Source of the DNA: Salinigranum marinum | GTDB taxonomy: Archaea; Halobacteriota; Halobacteria; Halobacteriales; Haloferacaceae | Reading direction: 5' to 3' | DNA: 64,000 nt | NCBI RefSeq assembly: GCF_024228675.1 | Contig: NZ_CP100461.1 | Span: forward strand, 806,001 to 870,000 | Part shown: positions 43,375-51,867 of the stretch, piece by piece | Position numbering within the stretch: position 1 is the first letter of the stretch | Layout of the letters: every line of letters begins with the position of its first letter | The notes under the pieces: model-generated | What the model was told of the DNA's origin: nothing | What the model saw: only the letters and a program-made list of their open reading frames with translations | The model's database searches: none | Position numbers and translations under genes: made by a program

Positions 43375-46300
43375 TCAGACGGAGAGCGCGTCCGGCGGGA
43401 GGCGGAACTCGAACCGTGCTCCGCCGTGGTCGCTCGTCGTGACGCCGACGGTCCAGCCGTGTGCCGACGCGATGCTCCGGACGATGTCGAGCCCGAAGCC
43501 CGTCCCGTCGTCGCTCGTCGAGTAGCCCGCCTCGAACACTCGCTCGCGCTCGTCCGGAGGGATTCCGGGACCGTCGTCCGCCACGAAAAAGCCCTCTGCT
43601 CCGTCGGAGCCGTCGCTCCCGAGGGTTCCCACCCGAACCGTCACCTCCCGGTCCTCGGCTTCCGACCGACTGCCCGCCGAGCCGTGCTCGACGCTGTCCT
43701 CGCGAGTCTGCGAGTGCGGGCTCGTCGAGCCGTGCTCGACACTGTTCCGGATCAGGTTCTCGAGCAGGCGCTGGAGCCGTTCGGCGTCGGCCAGGACGGT
43801 CGCGTCGGTCTCGACCACCAGCCGTGCGCCGGCGGTGTCGACCGACGACCACGCGAGACGGACCGTGTCGGCCAGCGAGACGAACGCCGGCTCCGAGACG
43901 CTCTCGCCTTCCCGGGCGAGCGCCAGCACGTCGGCCACGAGCGCGTCCATCCGTTCGAGCGCGTCGTGGACGCGGTCGAGCGACTCGTCCTCGCCGTCGA
44001 GTCGGTCCGCGGCGAGTTCGAGGTGTCCCTGGGCGATCTGGAGCGGGTTGCGGAGGTCGTGGCTGACGACGGACGCGAACTTGTCGAGACGGTCGTTCTG
44101 CGCCTCCAGTTCGCTCTTGCGCGCCTTCCGCTCCGTGATGTCCCTGATCGCCCCCGCGGTCCCCTGGAACTCCTCCTCGAAGGGCAGGAGCGCGATGTGG
44201 TTCTCGCACCGGACGCGAGAGCCGTCGGCACGGACGATGTCGAGTTCGACCGTATCGTTCGTCCGGTCGGGGTCGCCCAGGAGGTCACGGATGAGCGCCT
44301 CGCTCGTCTCGACGTCCTCGTCGGGGACGAGCAACCGCATGTGCTCGCCGACGAGCGCCTCGGCGTCGTAGCCCGTCATGGACTCGAGCGCCTCGTTGAC
44401 GTAGGTGATGTAGCCCTCGTCGTCGAGCGTGTACACCGGATCGCCCGTGCTCTCGACGATGGTCCGGTACCGTTCGAGTTCGCGCTCGCGCCGTTTGCGG
44501 GCCGTGATGTCGACGTAGATCCCGTAGGCCATCCGCGACCCGTCGTCGCCGCGGAACGGAACAGAGCGGAAGAGGAACTCGCGCGGGCCGTCGACCGCGA
44601 CTCGGCAGATCTCGGCTTCGACGGGTTCGCCGGTTCGCGACTCCTCGTTGATCGACCGGGCCGCCTCGCGGTCGTGCGGCGGGACGATGTGGTCGTCGAG
44701 CGGTTCGTCGCGGATCTCGTCGGCGTCGACCCCGAAGACGCGCTCGAACGCGGGGTTGACCCGGTCGACGCACGGGACGCCCCCCTCGAACCGCACGCGA
44801 ACCACGGGCTCGCCCGAACTCTCGAAGAAGGCCGCGAGCAGGTCGCGCTCGCGGCGGAGCGCCTCGTCGGACCGGACCCGCGCGAGCGCCGCGCGGACGT
44901 GCATCACGAGCAGTTCGGCGAGTTCACGGTCCTCGGGGTCGAACGCGCCGGGCTCCTCGGCGACCGCCTGGAACACCCCCCAGTCGCCGAGCGGGACGGT
45001 GAGCAACGACGGGAACGGGCAGGGCTGGTTGACGTCGTCGTCCTGGCGGGCGTCGTCGACGACGACGGACTCCCCGGTCCGGTAGGCTCGCCCCGACGAT
45101 CCCGCCGTCACCGGAAGCCGCCGGTCGGTCGTCGGCAGTTCGCCCGACTGGGCGACGCGTTCGAGGGTGCCCTCGTCGTGCCGGGCGAACAGACACCGGT
45201 CGAACGAGACCACGTCACGCGCGGTCCGGATCGCGACGTCGAGCACCTCCTCGGTCCGCTCGCACGCCTGGAACTCCATCGCCGACCCGTGCAGCGCGCG
45301 GATCGCGTTGCGGTTCGCCGCCAGCGCCCGCTCCCGACGGGTCCGGGTCAGCGCGATCTCGACCGCCGTCGAGAGCAACTGGAAGCAGTAGACGTCGAAC
45401 TCCTCGAACCCTCCGCCCGGATCCCACGCGACCAACAGTCGGTCGTCGCCGACCGGCAGGTAGAGGCCGGGGTCGACCACGCCCGCGGGGACCGACGCTA
45501 CCGTCGCCCCCTCGGCGGACGATTCGACGACGAGCGGTTCGTCGTGGTCCGCGGTCGCCTCGAACACTGCGTGCGTCGCCTCGGCGGAGAGACGCTCGCC
45601 GCCCCCGGGGGTGCTCGCGGCCGGCGTCCGACCGCGAGGGGCCGACGGCTCGCCGCCTGCGGCTTCCCGCTCGTCGCGTCGGTGTAGACACGCGGCCTCG
45701 AAGCCGAGCATCGACTCGACGAGTTCGACCGCGCGAGCGCAGACGGAGTCGCCGTCGCCGATCGACAGCAGGTCGCGCGCTCCCTCGCACAGGTCGGCGA
45801 GCAGTTGCTCGCGCCGGCGCACGGTCGTGATGTCGGACCAGTAGATCGAGAGCCCGTCCGCGGCGGGGTACGCCCGGATATCGATCCACCGGCCGGGCTG
45901 GGTGAGCGACTCCGCCTCGAACGAGACCGGTTCCTGCGTCCGGAACGCTTCGGCGTACTTCTCGTGAAACCGCGCCGCCCCGCTCGGTGGGAGCTCCCGG
46001 AGGTCGGTCCCGAGCAACTCGCCGACGGACGAGCCGAGGAAGGCTGCCCCCCGTTCGTTGACGTCCGTGATCCGCCACTCGTCGTCGATCGAGAGGAACG
46101 AATCGGTGATCCGGCCGAACGTCTCGCGGCGTCGGGCCGCCGTCCCGTCGCTCCCCGCGTCGCCCCACGACCGTTCGACGGCGTCGGCGACCCGATCCGC
46201 GAGCGTCTCTCCCCGGCCGTCGGCGTCCTTCCGGACGTAGTCCGTCACGCCAGCGGAGATGGCCGCCGCGGCGACCGCCTCGTCCCCCGCGTCGGTCCGG

Positions 46301-46569
46301 AGGACGAACGGGACCCCGGGGTCGTGGTCGCGGACCGCGGTCAGGAACGCGAGCCCGTCCGCCTCCGGTAGGTCGAACTCCGAGACCACGCAGTCGATCT
46401 CTCCGGCTCGGACCCGCGAGAGGCCCGCCTCGACGGTCGTCTCCGTGACGACATCGAACGACCCGGCGCCTTCGAGTTGCTCGGTGAGCGAGGCGAGCTG
46501 GTCCCTGTCGTCGTCGACGCAGAGAACGCGCACGGTGCTCGTCTCGGAGCGGTCCTGTTCCGTGGTCAC
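43375..46569 (-). CDS. Multidomain sensor histidine kinase (REC-PAS-GAF-GAF-PAS-PAS-HisKA-HATPase)
   Basis: This 1064-residue cytoplasmic kinase begins at GTG 46569. Residues 12-130 form a receiver domain, but the phosphoacceptor position is Glu64 (VVSEFDLP) rather than Asp; the Thr and Lys of the site (VLRTDAGDE, YVRKDAD) remain. PAS and GAF domains follow (PAS: SFLSIDDEWRITDVNERGAAFLG; GAF: FDRCLFARHDEGTLERVAQSG; PAS: TLDDEGYITYVNEALESMTGYDAEALVGEH). The HisKA His is in FASVVSHDLRNPLQIAQGHL. The ATPase boxes are LIRNSVEHG, VADDGPGIPPDE and GTGFGLDIVRSIASAHGW. No membrane segment is present. The signal and output partner are unknown. Confidence 0.9.
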   Translation of the reverse strand: MTTEQDRSETSTVRVLCVDDDRDQLASLTEQLEGAGSFDVVTETTVEAGLSRVRAGEIDCVVSEFDLPEADGLAFLTAVRDHDPGVPFVLRTDAGDEAVAAAAISAGVTDYVRKDADGRGETLADRVADAVERSWGDAGSDGTAARRRETFGRITDSFLSIDDEWRITDVNERGAAFLGSSVGELLGTDLRELPPSGAARFHEKYAEAFRTQEPVSFEAESLTQPGRWIDIRAYPAADGLSIYWSDITTVRRREQLLADLCEGARDLLSIGDGDSVCARAVELVESMLGFEAACLHRRDEREAAGGEPSAPRGRTPAASTPGGGERLSAEATHAVFEATADHDEPLVVESSAEGATVASVPAGVVDPGLYLPVGDDRLLVAWDPGGGFEEFDVYCFQLLSTAVEIALTRTRRERALAANRNAIRALHGSAMEFQACERTEEVLDVAIRTARDVVSFDRCLFARHDEGTLERVAQSGELPTTDRRLPVTAGSSGRAYRTGESVVVDDARQDDDVNQPCPFPSLLTVPLGDWGVFQAVAEEPGAFDPEDRELAELLVMHVRAALARVRSDEALRRERDLLAAFFESSGEPVVRVRFEGGVPCVDRVNPAFERVFGVDADEIRDEPLDDHIVPPHDREAARSINEESRTGEPVEAEICRVAVDGPREFLFRSVPFRGDDGSRMAYGIYVDITARKRRERELERYRTIVESTGDPVYTLDDEGYITYVNEALESMTGYDAEALVGEHMRLLVPDEDVETSEALIRDLLGDPDRTNDTVELDIVRADGSRVRCENHIALLPFEEEFQGTAGAIRDITERKARKSELEAQNDRLDKFASVVSHDLRNPLQIAQGHLELAADRLDGEDESLDRVHDALERMDALVADVLALAREGESVSEPAFVSLADTVRLAWSSVDTAGARLVVETDATVLADAERLQRLLENLIRNSVEHGSTSPHSQTREDSVEHGSAGSRSEAEDREVTVRVGTLGSDGSDGAEGFFVADDGPGIPPDERERVFEAGYSTSDDGTGFGLDIVRSIASAHGWTVGVTTSDHGGARFEFRLPPDALSV

Positions 46570-46942
46570 GGGCGATGCTACTGCTGCTAATTACTACGAT
46601 GTTGATAAACCCACGCTGTGAGTTCTCAGATATGATATGATTCGACGGAGATGGTGTCGGGTTCAACGATTCTGTCGAATACGGTCCTCAACGACTGCCT
46701 CTGCCACACGAAGTCGTGTTTCAGTCCTACGTCCGGTGTCGATATCCTCGGCGCTTCACCCCGGTTCTCACTTTCCGGAACGGTTTCACACCGAGTCGTT
46801 CGCGAGACGCCCCTCGTGAGCGTCGGCAGAAGGTGTGAGGGGAAGGATCTGAACCACGGTCGTTCCGCTCACCCCGTTCGCTCCACTCGCTGATTCGAAT
46901 CCTCCGGACGCATCGCTCTGCTCACTGTCGTTCCAGAAGCGA
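46570..46942. other. Gap holding the kinase promoter and a tRNA remnant
   Basis: GTTTATCAAC on the minus strand at about 46603-46612 is a plausible TATA box for the histidine kinase. The rest shows no gene. The 46837-46859 fragment is listed separately. Confidence 0.4.
46837..46859 (-). repeat. Partial duplicate of the tRNA-Leu 3' end
   Basis: This 23-base segment matches the 3' end and T-arm of the intact tRNA-Leu (46946-46969) with two mismatches and one missing base. It has no anticodon or acceptor partner. Such fragments are what an integrase attachment event or local duplication leaves behind. Confidence 0.45.
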
Positions 46943-47026
46943 TGCGAGGGGAGGGATTTGAACCCACGGACTCCTTCGAGAGCGGATCTTGAGTCCGCCG
47001 CCTTTTCCAGACTCGGCCACCCTCGC
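46943..47026 (-). tRNA. tRNA-Leu (anticodon CAA)
   Basis: The minus-strand cloverleaf has acceptor GCGAGGG paired with CCCTCGC and discriminator A. The anticodon stem-loop GCGGA-CTCAAGA-TCCGC reads CAA. The long variable arm (CTCTCGAAGGAG) is characteristic of tRNA-Leu, and the T-arm contains GGTTCAAATCC. No CCA is encoded. A GTTAAACC element about 30 bases upstream is a likely TATA box. Confidence 0.97.
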
Positions 47027-47214
47027 GCAGTACGGGGGTATCCGGTCGCAGGGGTTTAACCCACCGATTTCGTCTCCCCCTGGGAGTCGGGGTCGGCGCG
47101 TGCACTTAGCAGCCGTGGCAGCGAGTGCGGCTCCGCCAGTCGGTGGTCGGCGCGAGGCGTCGTGACCGCGGCGACCGACAGTTTCAGGCCGCGTTCCACA
47201 GTACTGTCGGTCGT

Positions 47215-47706
47215 ATGGACGACCACACGCGAGACCCGAGCGTCGCGCCACCCCTCGGGAACCCGACCGGGTGGCATCGAGACCGCCGGCAGTGGGAGCA
47301 CGCGACGCTCCGGCGTGCCACCGAACACGGCGTTCGGCTGTTCAACGCGGGTGAGTATCACGAGTCTCACGACTGTTTCGAGGACGAGTGGTACAACTAC
47401 GGCTCCGGAACGGTCGAAAGCGCGTTCCTCCACGGGATGGTGCAGGTCGCCGCCGGCGCGTACAAACACGTCGGCTTCCGAGACGACGGCGGGATGCGGT
47501 CGCTCTTCCGGACGGCGCTGCAGTACCTCCATGGCGTCCCCGACGACTTCTACGGCGTCGACGTCGACGACGTGCGCGCGACGCTCGACGCCGCGCTGGC
47601 CGACCCGAGCGCACTCGACGGCTGGCGGATCACGCTCGACGACCAGCGGCCGGAGGCGTACCCCGCCGACTACGACTACGTCGAGCGACTGGAACACGAC
47701 CACTGA
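47215..47706 (+). CDS. DUF309 family protein
   Basis: This 163-residue protein carries the DUF309 signature [23 protein letters not shown], followed by [18 protein letters not shown]. The family is an all-helical putative metal-dependent hydrolase fold built around the H-E-x-x-x-x-E pattern. Its function is unproven. ATG 47215 lies eight bases after a perfect ACAGTACTGT palindrome that could be a regulator site. Confidence 0.9.
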   Translation: MDDHTRDPSVAPPLGNPTGWHRDRRQWEHATLRRATEHGVRLFNAGEYHESHDCFEDEWYNYGSGTVESAFLHGMVQVAAGAYKHVGFRDDGGMRSLFRTALQYLHGVPDDFYGVDVDDVRATLDAALADPSALDGWRITLDDQRPEAYPADYDYVERLEHDH

Positions 47707-47819
47707 CCTCCCCGTCACTCGTCCACCCGCCCTCGAACCGCACCGCGTGCCGCGCTCACCACATCGCACGGTCGGCCGTCGGCTCTCGGCACCTAATCGG
47801 ATCTTTCCTTACAGTCATT

Positions 47820-48887
47820 GAGGGTGTCATAGAACGATTAGCACACCAAAGAGCAGGGTGAACGCTGAGGTGGATGAGTTCAGCGACCCTGCAAGATGAT
47901 CCTTCGGTAGACTCGTTCTTCAATGCCGTGGAGACAGAGACGCTAGCGCTGTTCGAGCACCTCTCTTTCGAATTTCTCGAAGAGTTCGACGTGTTCGCCC
48001 CGGCGAAGACGGGGCGAACACGAGACCACGAACCACCAGAACTGATGCGTGGCTTTCTCCACTGCTACTACAAGGACATCTACGGCATTCGTCCCGTTGA
48101 ACGAGAGCTTCGGAACACGGTCGTATGGCTGAGCTGTGGATTCGATCGACCGCCGTCGAGAGACGCGGTCGATCGCTTTCTCACCGATCTTGAACACGTC
48201 GTTGACGAGGTGTTCGACCACCTCGTCGAGCAGGCCGCCCGGCGCGGCCTGCTCGACTTGACCTACTGTATCGATTCAACAGACGTGAGGGCGATGCCCG
48301 CCGATCCAGACGCCTCAAAGTGCTACGATCCAACCGACGACGAGTACTACTACGGCTACGGCTGTACGATCGTCTCGACCGGGCAAAAGATCCCGATCGG
48401 AGCGGAGTTCACCGAGAGTAAGCAAGCGCCAGAAGAGACGGCGATGCGCGTCACACGTGACGCGCTCGCCGTCGCCACACCGATCTGGATGGTCGGTGAC
48501 AGCGCCTACGACACGCTCGACTGGCACGACCACCTGCTGACCGCAGGGGTCGTGCCAGTCGCTCCATACAACGCCCGGAACGCTGATGACCCGAAAGACA
48601 TTGAGTACAGGGTCGAAGACCGCATCACCGAACACGGCGAGGACGTTCAGTTGAAGCAGTCCACGTTGGATGAGACGTACAACCGCCGTAGTGGAGTCGA
48701 ACGAACCAACGAATCAGTGAAGGACTGCGGCCTCGGGCGAACGCACGCCCGAGGCCGCGTCCACGCACGGGCGCAGGTGTTTCTCGCCCTGTGCCTTCGC
48801 CTCGTCGTCGCAATCACCAACTACGAACGTGGAGACAATCCGGGAAGTACCGTGATCACGGTGTGAGAACTCTTCTATGACACCCTC
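47820..48887 (+). mobile_element. IS5-family insertion sequence, intact
   Basis: The element is about 1068 bp, with terminal inverted repeats GAGGGTGTCATAGAA at both ends (15 matching bases). It is flanked by direct repeats. TTACAGTCATT occurs at 47809-47819 and 48888-48898, extendable to CTTACAGTCATTG if the outer G/C belongs to the host. It carries one full-length transposase. Intact ends, ORF and target duplication indicate a recent insertion. Confidence 0.9.
47874..48866 (+). CDS. IS5-family DDE transposase
   Basis: This 330-residue transposase has the catalytic triad Asp134 (TYCIDSTDVRA), Asp209 (WMVGDSAYDTLDW) and Glu276 (NRRSGVERTNESVKD). The Y-(2)-R-(3)-E arrangement in the last segment is typical of the family. 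The N-terminal LMRGFLHCYYKDIYGIRPVERELRNTVVWLSCGFDRPPSRDAVDRFL is the DUF772-type segment. The gene fills the element. Its reading frame is uninterrupted, and its composition is slightly less GC-rich than its neighbours. Confidence 0.93.
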   Translation: MSSATLQDDPSVDSFFNAVETETLALFEHLSFEFLEEFDVFAPAKTGRTRDHEPPELMRGFLHCYYKDIYGIRPVERELRNTVVWLSCGFDRPPSRDAVDRFLTDLEHVVDEVFDHLVEQAARRGLLDLTYCIDSTDVRAMPADPDASKCYDPTDDEYYYGYGCTIVSTGQKIPIGAEFTESKQAPEETAMRVTRDALAVATPIWMVGDSAYDTLDWHDHLLTAGVVPVAPYNARNADDPKDIEYRVEDRITEHGEDVQLKQSTLDETYNRRSGVERTNESVKDCGLGRTHARGRVHARAQVFLALCLRLVVAITNYERGDNPGSTVITV

Positions 48888-49019
48888 TTACAGTCATTGT
48901 TAAAGAAGATTCTGTTATCTTTATATCTTCAGCGGGAGATACACAGACGACGCAGTGTTCCTCCGTGCGCCGCCGCCGGCCGTGCGAGAGTCGTTGCGCC
49001 CGAAACGCCCTCACTCACC

Positions 49020-49742
49020 ATGACACAAGACGTACTCACGGAGCCGCTGACCGACGCCGACGGACGCCCGATCGACGGGGCCGTGGTGACCGCGGTCGCG
49101 TCGTCGAACGAACCAGCGCCGCCCGTGGCGGCCGGCGCCGCCGCCGCGACCGAGATCGCGACCGACACGCTGTTCGAATTGCTGAAGAACCAGCGCCGCC
49201 GCGACGCCCTCGACTACCTCAAGACGAACGGCGGCCGGGCGACGCTCTCCGACATGGCCGAACACATCGCCGCGAAGGAGAACGACCTCCCGATCGAGGA
49301 GATCGCCGCGAAGGAGAACGACCTCCCGATCGAGGAGATCACGTCGAAACAGCGAAAACGCGTCTACATCGGCCTCTACCAGTGCCACCTGCCGAAACTG
49401 GCGACCGCCGGCGTCGTCGGCTTCGACAAGAACCGCGGCACGATCGAGCTCCGAAGCCTCGCGGCACGACTGTACCCGTACCTCGACGCCGAGGGCGGCG
49501 GGGGCGACGCCACACTAACGGCCACCGCGATGGCCGATACGATCCCGCCGGAGACGACAGGCACGGCCGTAGAGACGACGGGCACGGTCGCGGAGTCGTC
49601 AGTGCTGGCCGGGCTCGGCGTGGCCGCGCTGGCGGGCGTCGCCGGCGTCCCCGGGTTCGAGCTGCTCTCACCCGTGGTGTGGGCCGTCGTCTGTGCGCTC
49701 GGTCTCCTCGTCGCGGCCGCCCTCCCACACCTCCGCGACTGA
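49020..49742 (+). CDS. Winged-helix membrane protein (likely DUF7344) with internal duplication
   Basis: This 240-residue protein has a winged-helix domain (TLFELLKNQRRRDALDYLKTNGGRATLSDMAEHIA, then RVYIGLYQCHLPKLATAGVVGFDKNRGTIELR). Two C-terminal membrane helices follow (VLAGLGVAALAGVAGVPGFELL, VVWAVVCALGLLVAAAL). Between these parts AAKENDLPIEEI occurs twice in a row, encoded by an exact 36-bp tandem repeat; relatives elsewhere in the window have one copy. It is probably a membrane-tethered regulator. The IS5-family element ends 133 bases upstream, close to its putative TATA box (TTTATAT at about 48918). Confidence 0.8.
   Translation: MTQDVLTEPLTDADGRPIDGAVVTAVASSNEPAPPVAAGAAAATEIATDTLFELLKNQRRRDALDYLKTNGGRATLSDMAEHIAAKENDLPIEEIAAKENDLPIEEITSKQRKRVYIGLYQCHLPKLATAGVVGFDKNRGTIELRSLAARLYPYLDAEGGGGDATLTATAMADTIPPETTGTAVETTGTVAESSVLAGLGVAALAGVAGVPGFELLSPVVWAVVCALGLLVAAALPHLRD
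49266..49337 (+). repeat. Exact 36-bp in-frame tandem duplication
   Basis: Two identical 36-bp copies (49266-49301 and 49302-49337) each encode IAAKENDLPIEE. The third ATC at 49338 begins the normal continuation ITSKQRKRVY. The identity of the two copies suggests a recent slippage event. Confidence 0.95.
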
Positions 49743-49844
49743 CGGCCGGCCCGGACAGCCGGACCGGCGTCGTCCCGTCGACGCCCCGCGTCCGACCGGG
49801 ACGATTCCGAACCGATTTGACCGTCGACTGCCCACTACGTCACG

Positions 49845-50660
49845 ATGCGAATCTACGAACTCGGGGACGGAACGCCCGAGGTCGCGGTCGTCGGCTCGAT
49901 CCACGGCGACGAGCCCTGCGGCGAGGTGGCGATCGAGCGGTTGGTCGCCGAATCGCCCCCGGTGCGCCGCCCGGTGAAGCTCGTCGTCGCCAACGAGGAG
50001 GCGCTCGACGCCGGCGTCCGCTACCTCGACGAGGACCTCAACCGGGCGTTCCCGGGCGACCCCGACGCCGACTCGCACGAGCGACGGCTCGCCTCTCACC
50101 TCGCGCGCGAACTCCGCGGCTGTACGACGCTCTCGCTGCACTCGACGCGGTCGTTCGCCGAGCCGTTCGCGCTCGTCGACCGCGTCGACGCCGTCACGCG
50201 GGCGATCTGTCCCCAGTTGCCCGTGAGCGTGGTCGTCGAGACCGACCGGTTCACCGACGGCCGGCTCATCGAACACGCCCACACCGTCGAGGTCGAGTGC
50301 GGCCTCCAGGAGACGGACGAGGCCGCGGAGAACGCCTACGACCTCGTGCGGGCGTTCCTCGACGCGACGGACGTCCTCGACGCCGACGACGAGCGCTCGC
50401 CGGGAGCGACCCGGGCGGCGACGAACGGGAGCGACGACGTGACCGTCTACCGGCTGCTCGATCCGATCCCGAAGGCGCTGGACGGCGATCACGAGGTGTT
50501 CGCCGCCAACTTCGAGCCGGTCGCGGAGGGCGAGCGGTTCGCCGCGACCGACGGCGAGGCGCTCGTCGCGGACCGGGCCTTCTACCCCGTGTTGCTGTCG
50601 GCCGACGGCTACGAGGAGCTCTTCGGCTACGTCGCCGAGCGGGTGGGGACCTTGGAGTGA
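49845..50660 (+). CDS. Succinylglutamate desuccinylase/aspartoacylase family hydrolase
   Basis: This 271-residue zinc hydrolase of the M14 superfamily starts with VAVVGSIHGDEPCGEVAIERL, where His and Glu bind zinc. YLDEDLNRAFPGD and TTLSLHSTRSFAEPFALV follow, giving the third zinc ligand. The late HTVEVECGLQETDEAAENAYDLV supplies the catalytic Glu. A C-terminal beta domain (VTVYRLLDPIPKALDGDHEVFAANFEPVAEGE) is also family-typical. The substrate is an N-acylated amino acid or similar, not determined. Confidence 0.9.
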   Translation: MRIYELGDGTPEVAVVGSIHGDEPCGEVAIERLVAESPPVRRPVKLVVANEEALDAGVRYLDEDLNRAFPGDPDADSHERRLASHLARELRGCTTLSLHSTRSFAEPFALVDRVDAVTRAICPQLPVSVVVETDRFTDGRLIEHAHTVEVECGLQETDEAAENAYDLVRAFLDATDVLDADDERSPGATRAATNGSDDVTVYRLLDPIPKALDGDHEVFAANFEPVAEGERFAATDGEALVADRAFYPVLLSADGYEELFGYVAERVGTLE

Positions 50661-50738
50661 CGTGAGCGGGCCCAGTCGCTCCTGGTCCGAGAGGAGCCGG
50701 AGTCGACGACCCCCGCGGCCGGTGTCCGGCCATCCGTC

Positions 50739-51345
50739 TCAGTCCGGCGTCCGGTACGCCGGATAGTCGGTGCCGTAGCCGACCGCCCGCCCGACGGGCG
50801 CGAGCAGCGAGACGGCCCGTTTCTGGATCGAGACGGGGAGTCGCGCCAGGTAGAGCATGTCGTCGAACCGTTCGACGAGCGGCGCCAGTCGGAGCGGGTT
50901 CAGCGGCATCCCCGACGGCGTCGAGCGCCCGTCGCGGGCGAGCCCGTAGGTGACGCGCATGAACGCCTACCGTCCGGAGCGCCGGCCGGACCTCGCCGAC
51001 GACGTGGAGCGTTCCCGACCCGGCGTTCCAGAAGCGGTGAGGAACCCCCTTCGGGATCGTCACCGACTCGCCGGGTTCCGACATGTCGCTGTCGCCGTCG
51101 ACCACGACGCCGAGCAATCCCGAGACGACGGCGAGGTCCTCGTCCTGTTCGGGAGGGACGTGGAGCATCGGGCCGTGGGAGCGTTCCGGCGGATCGAGCC
51201 ACGTGTCGAACCGGACGCGCCGACCGTCGGTGTCAGCCGCCGACTCGCGGACGCGGACCCGCTTGCCGCTCGGCGGACAGTCGATGACGGCCCGATCGTC
51301 AGGGGTGGTTTCGGCATCGCCCGGTTCGGCCTCGGGACCGGTCAC
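50739..51345 (-). pseudogene. Cupin-domain protein broken by one-base insertion
   Basis: From GTG 51345 the frame encodes an acidic N-terminus and a cupin barrel (GPMLHVPPEQDEDLAVVSGLLGVVVDGD, EPGESVTIPKGVPHRFWNAGSGTLHVVGEVRPALR). The frame then shifts. The frame one base over continues AFMRVTYGLARDGRSTPSGMPLNPLRLAPLVERFDDMLYLARLP and ends YPAYRTPD. Omitting the base at 50969 joins them into one protein of about 200 residues, as expected for cupin proteins of this kind. It follows the UPF0179 gene by three bases. Confidence 0.7.
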
Positions 51346-51348
51346 GGG

Positions 51349-51798
51349 TCACTCCTCCGGCGGTGCGAACTCGACCAGCGTGAGGTCGCGGTCCAGGAGA
51401 CAGAAGTCGTGCGGCGGATCGCCGTGGATCGTCTCGATGCGGTACTCCGTGTCGAAGTCGGCCCCGTCGGGGACGCAGTACGGGTGGCTCGGACACTCGG
51501 TGTGCGGGCAGGGGCCCGGCAACTGCGCCTTGCTCCCGGCGTACGCGCCCTTCGAGGCGACGTTGGCGGGGATCGACGCGCGCTCGACCTCGACCGCCCT
51601 GACGCCCACGTCGTGGACGGCACAGTCGAGCGTCTGGGCGTTCTCGCGCACGTCGGTGACGCGGTAGCGGACGCCCTCGGTGAGGTTGAGACACTGCTGT
51701 TGGTACGGACAGCCGTCGCACGCGGTCGACCGACCCTCGTAGACGAACTCCTGGCCGGGAGTGGCGAGACGAGAACCGATGAGGGTGACCTGCGGCAT
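51349..51798 (-). CDS. UPF0179 family protein
   Basis: This 149-residue archaeal protein begins MPQVTLIGSRLATPGQEFVYEG. It carries clustered cysteines (ACDGCPYQQQCLNL, PGPCPHTECPSHPYCVP), which probably bind an iron-sulfur cluster or zinc. The order matches UPF0179, conserved across archaea without proven function. ATG 51798 is the standard start. It reads straight into the frameshifted cupin gene (three-base gap). Confidence 0.93.
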   Translation of the reverse strand: MPQVTLIGSRLATPGQEFVYEGRSTACDGCPYQQQCLNLTEGVRYRVTDVRENAQTLDCAVHDVGVRAVEVERASIPANVASKGAYAGSKAQLPGPCPHTECPSHPYCVPDGADFDTEYRIETIHGDPPHDFCLLDRDLTLVEFAPPEE

Positions 51799-51867
51799 AC
51801 CAGCTCGTTGACCACCCCGTCGGTTAAGTGTCGCGCCGGACCGCACCGCCGCGCGTGCGTTCGCGCC

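Noticed and set aside
42352..45687. A 1111-codon plus-strand open frame crossing the tandem array and the kinase gene
   Set aside because: Its first third translates non-triplet repeats into unrelated basic sequence, and the rest is the antisense of a clear histidine kinase. High GC makes such antisense frames common here.
47198..47207. Perfect 10-bp palindrome ACAGTACTGT before the DUF309 gene
   Set aside because: Short perfect palindromes are expected every kilobase or so. No second site or regulator supports it, so I only mention it in the gene entry.
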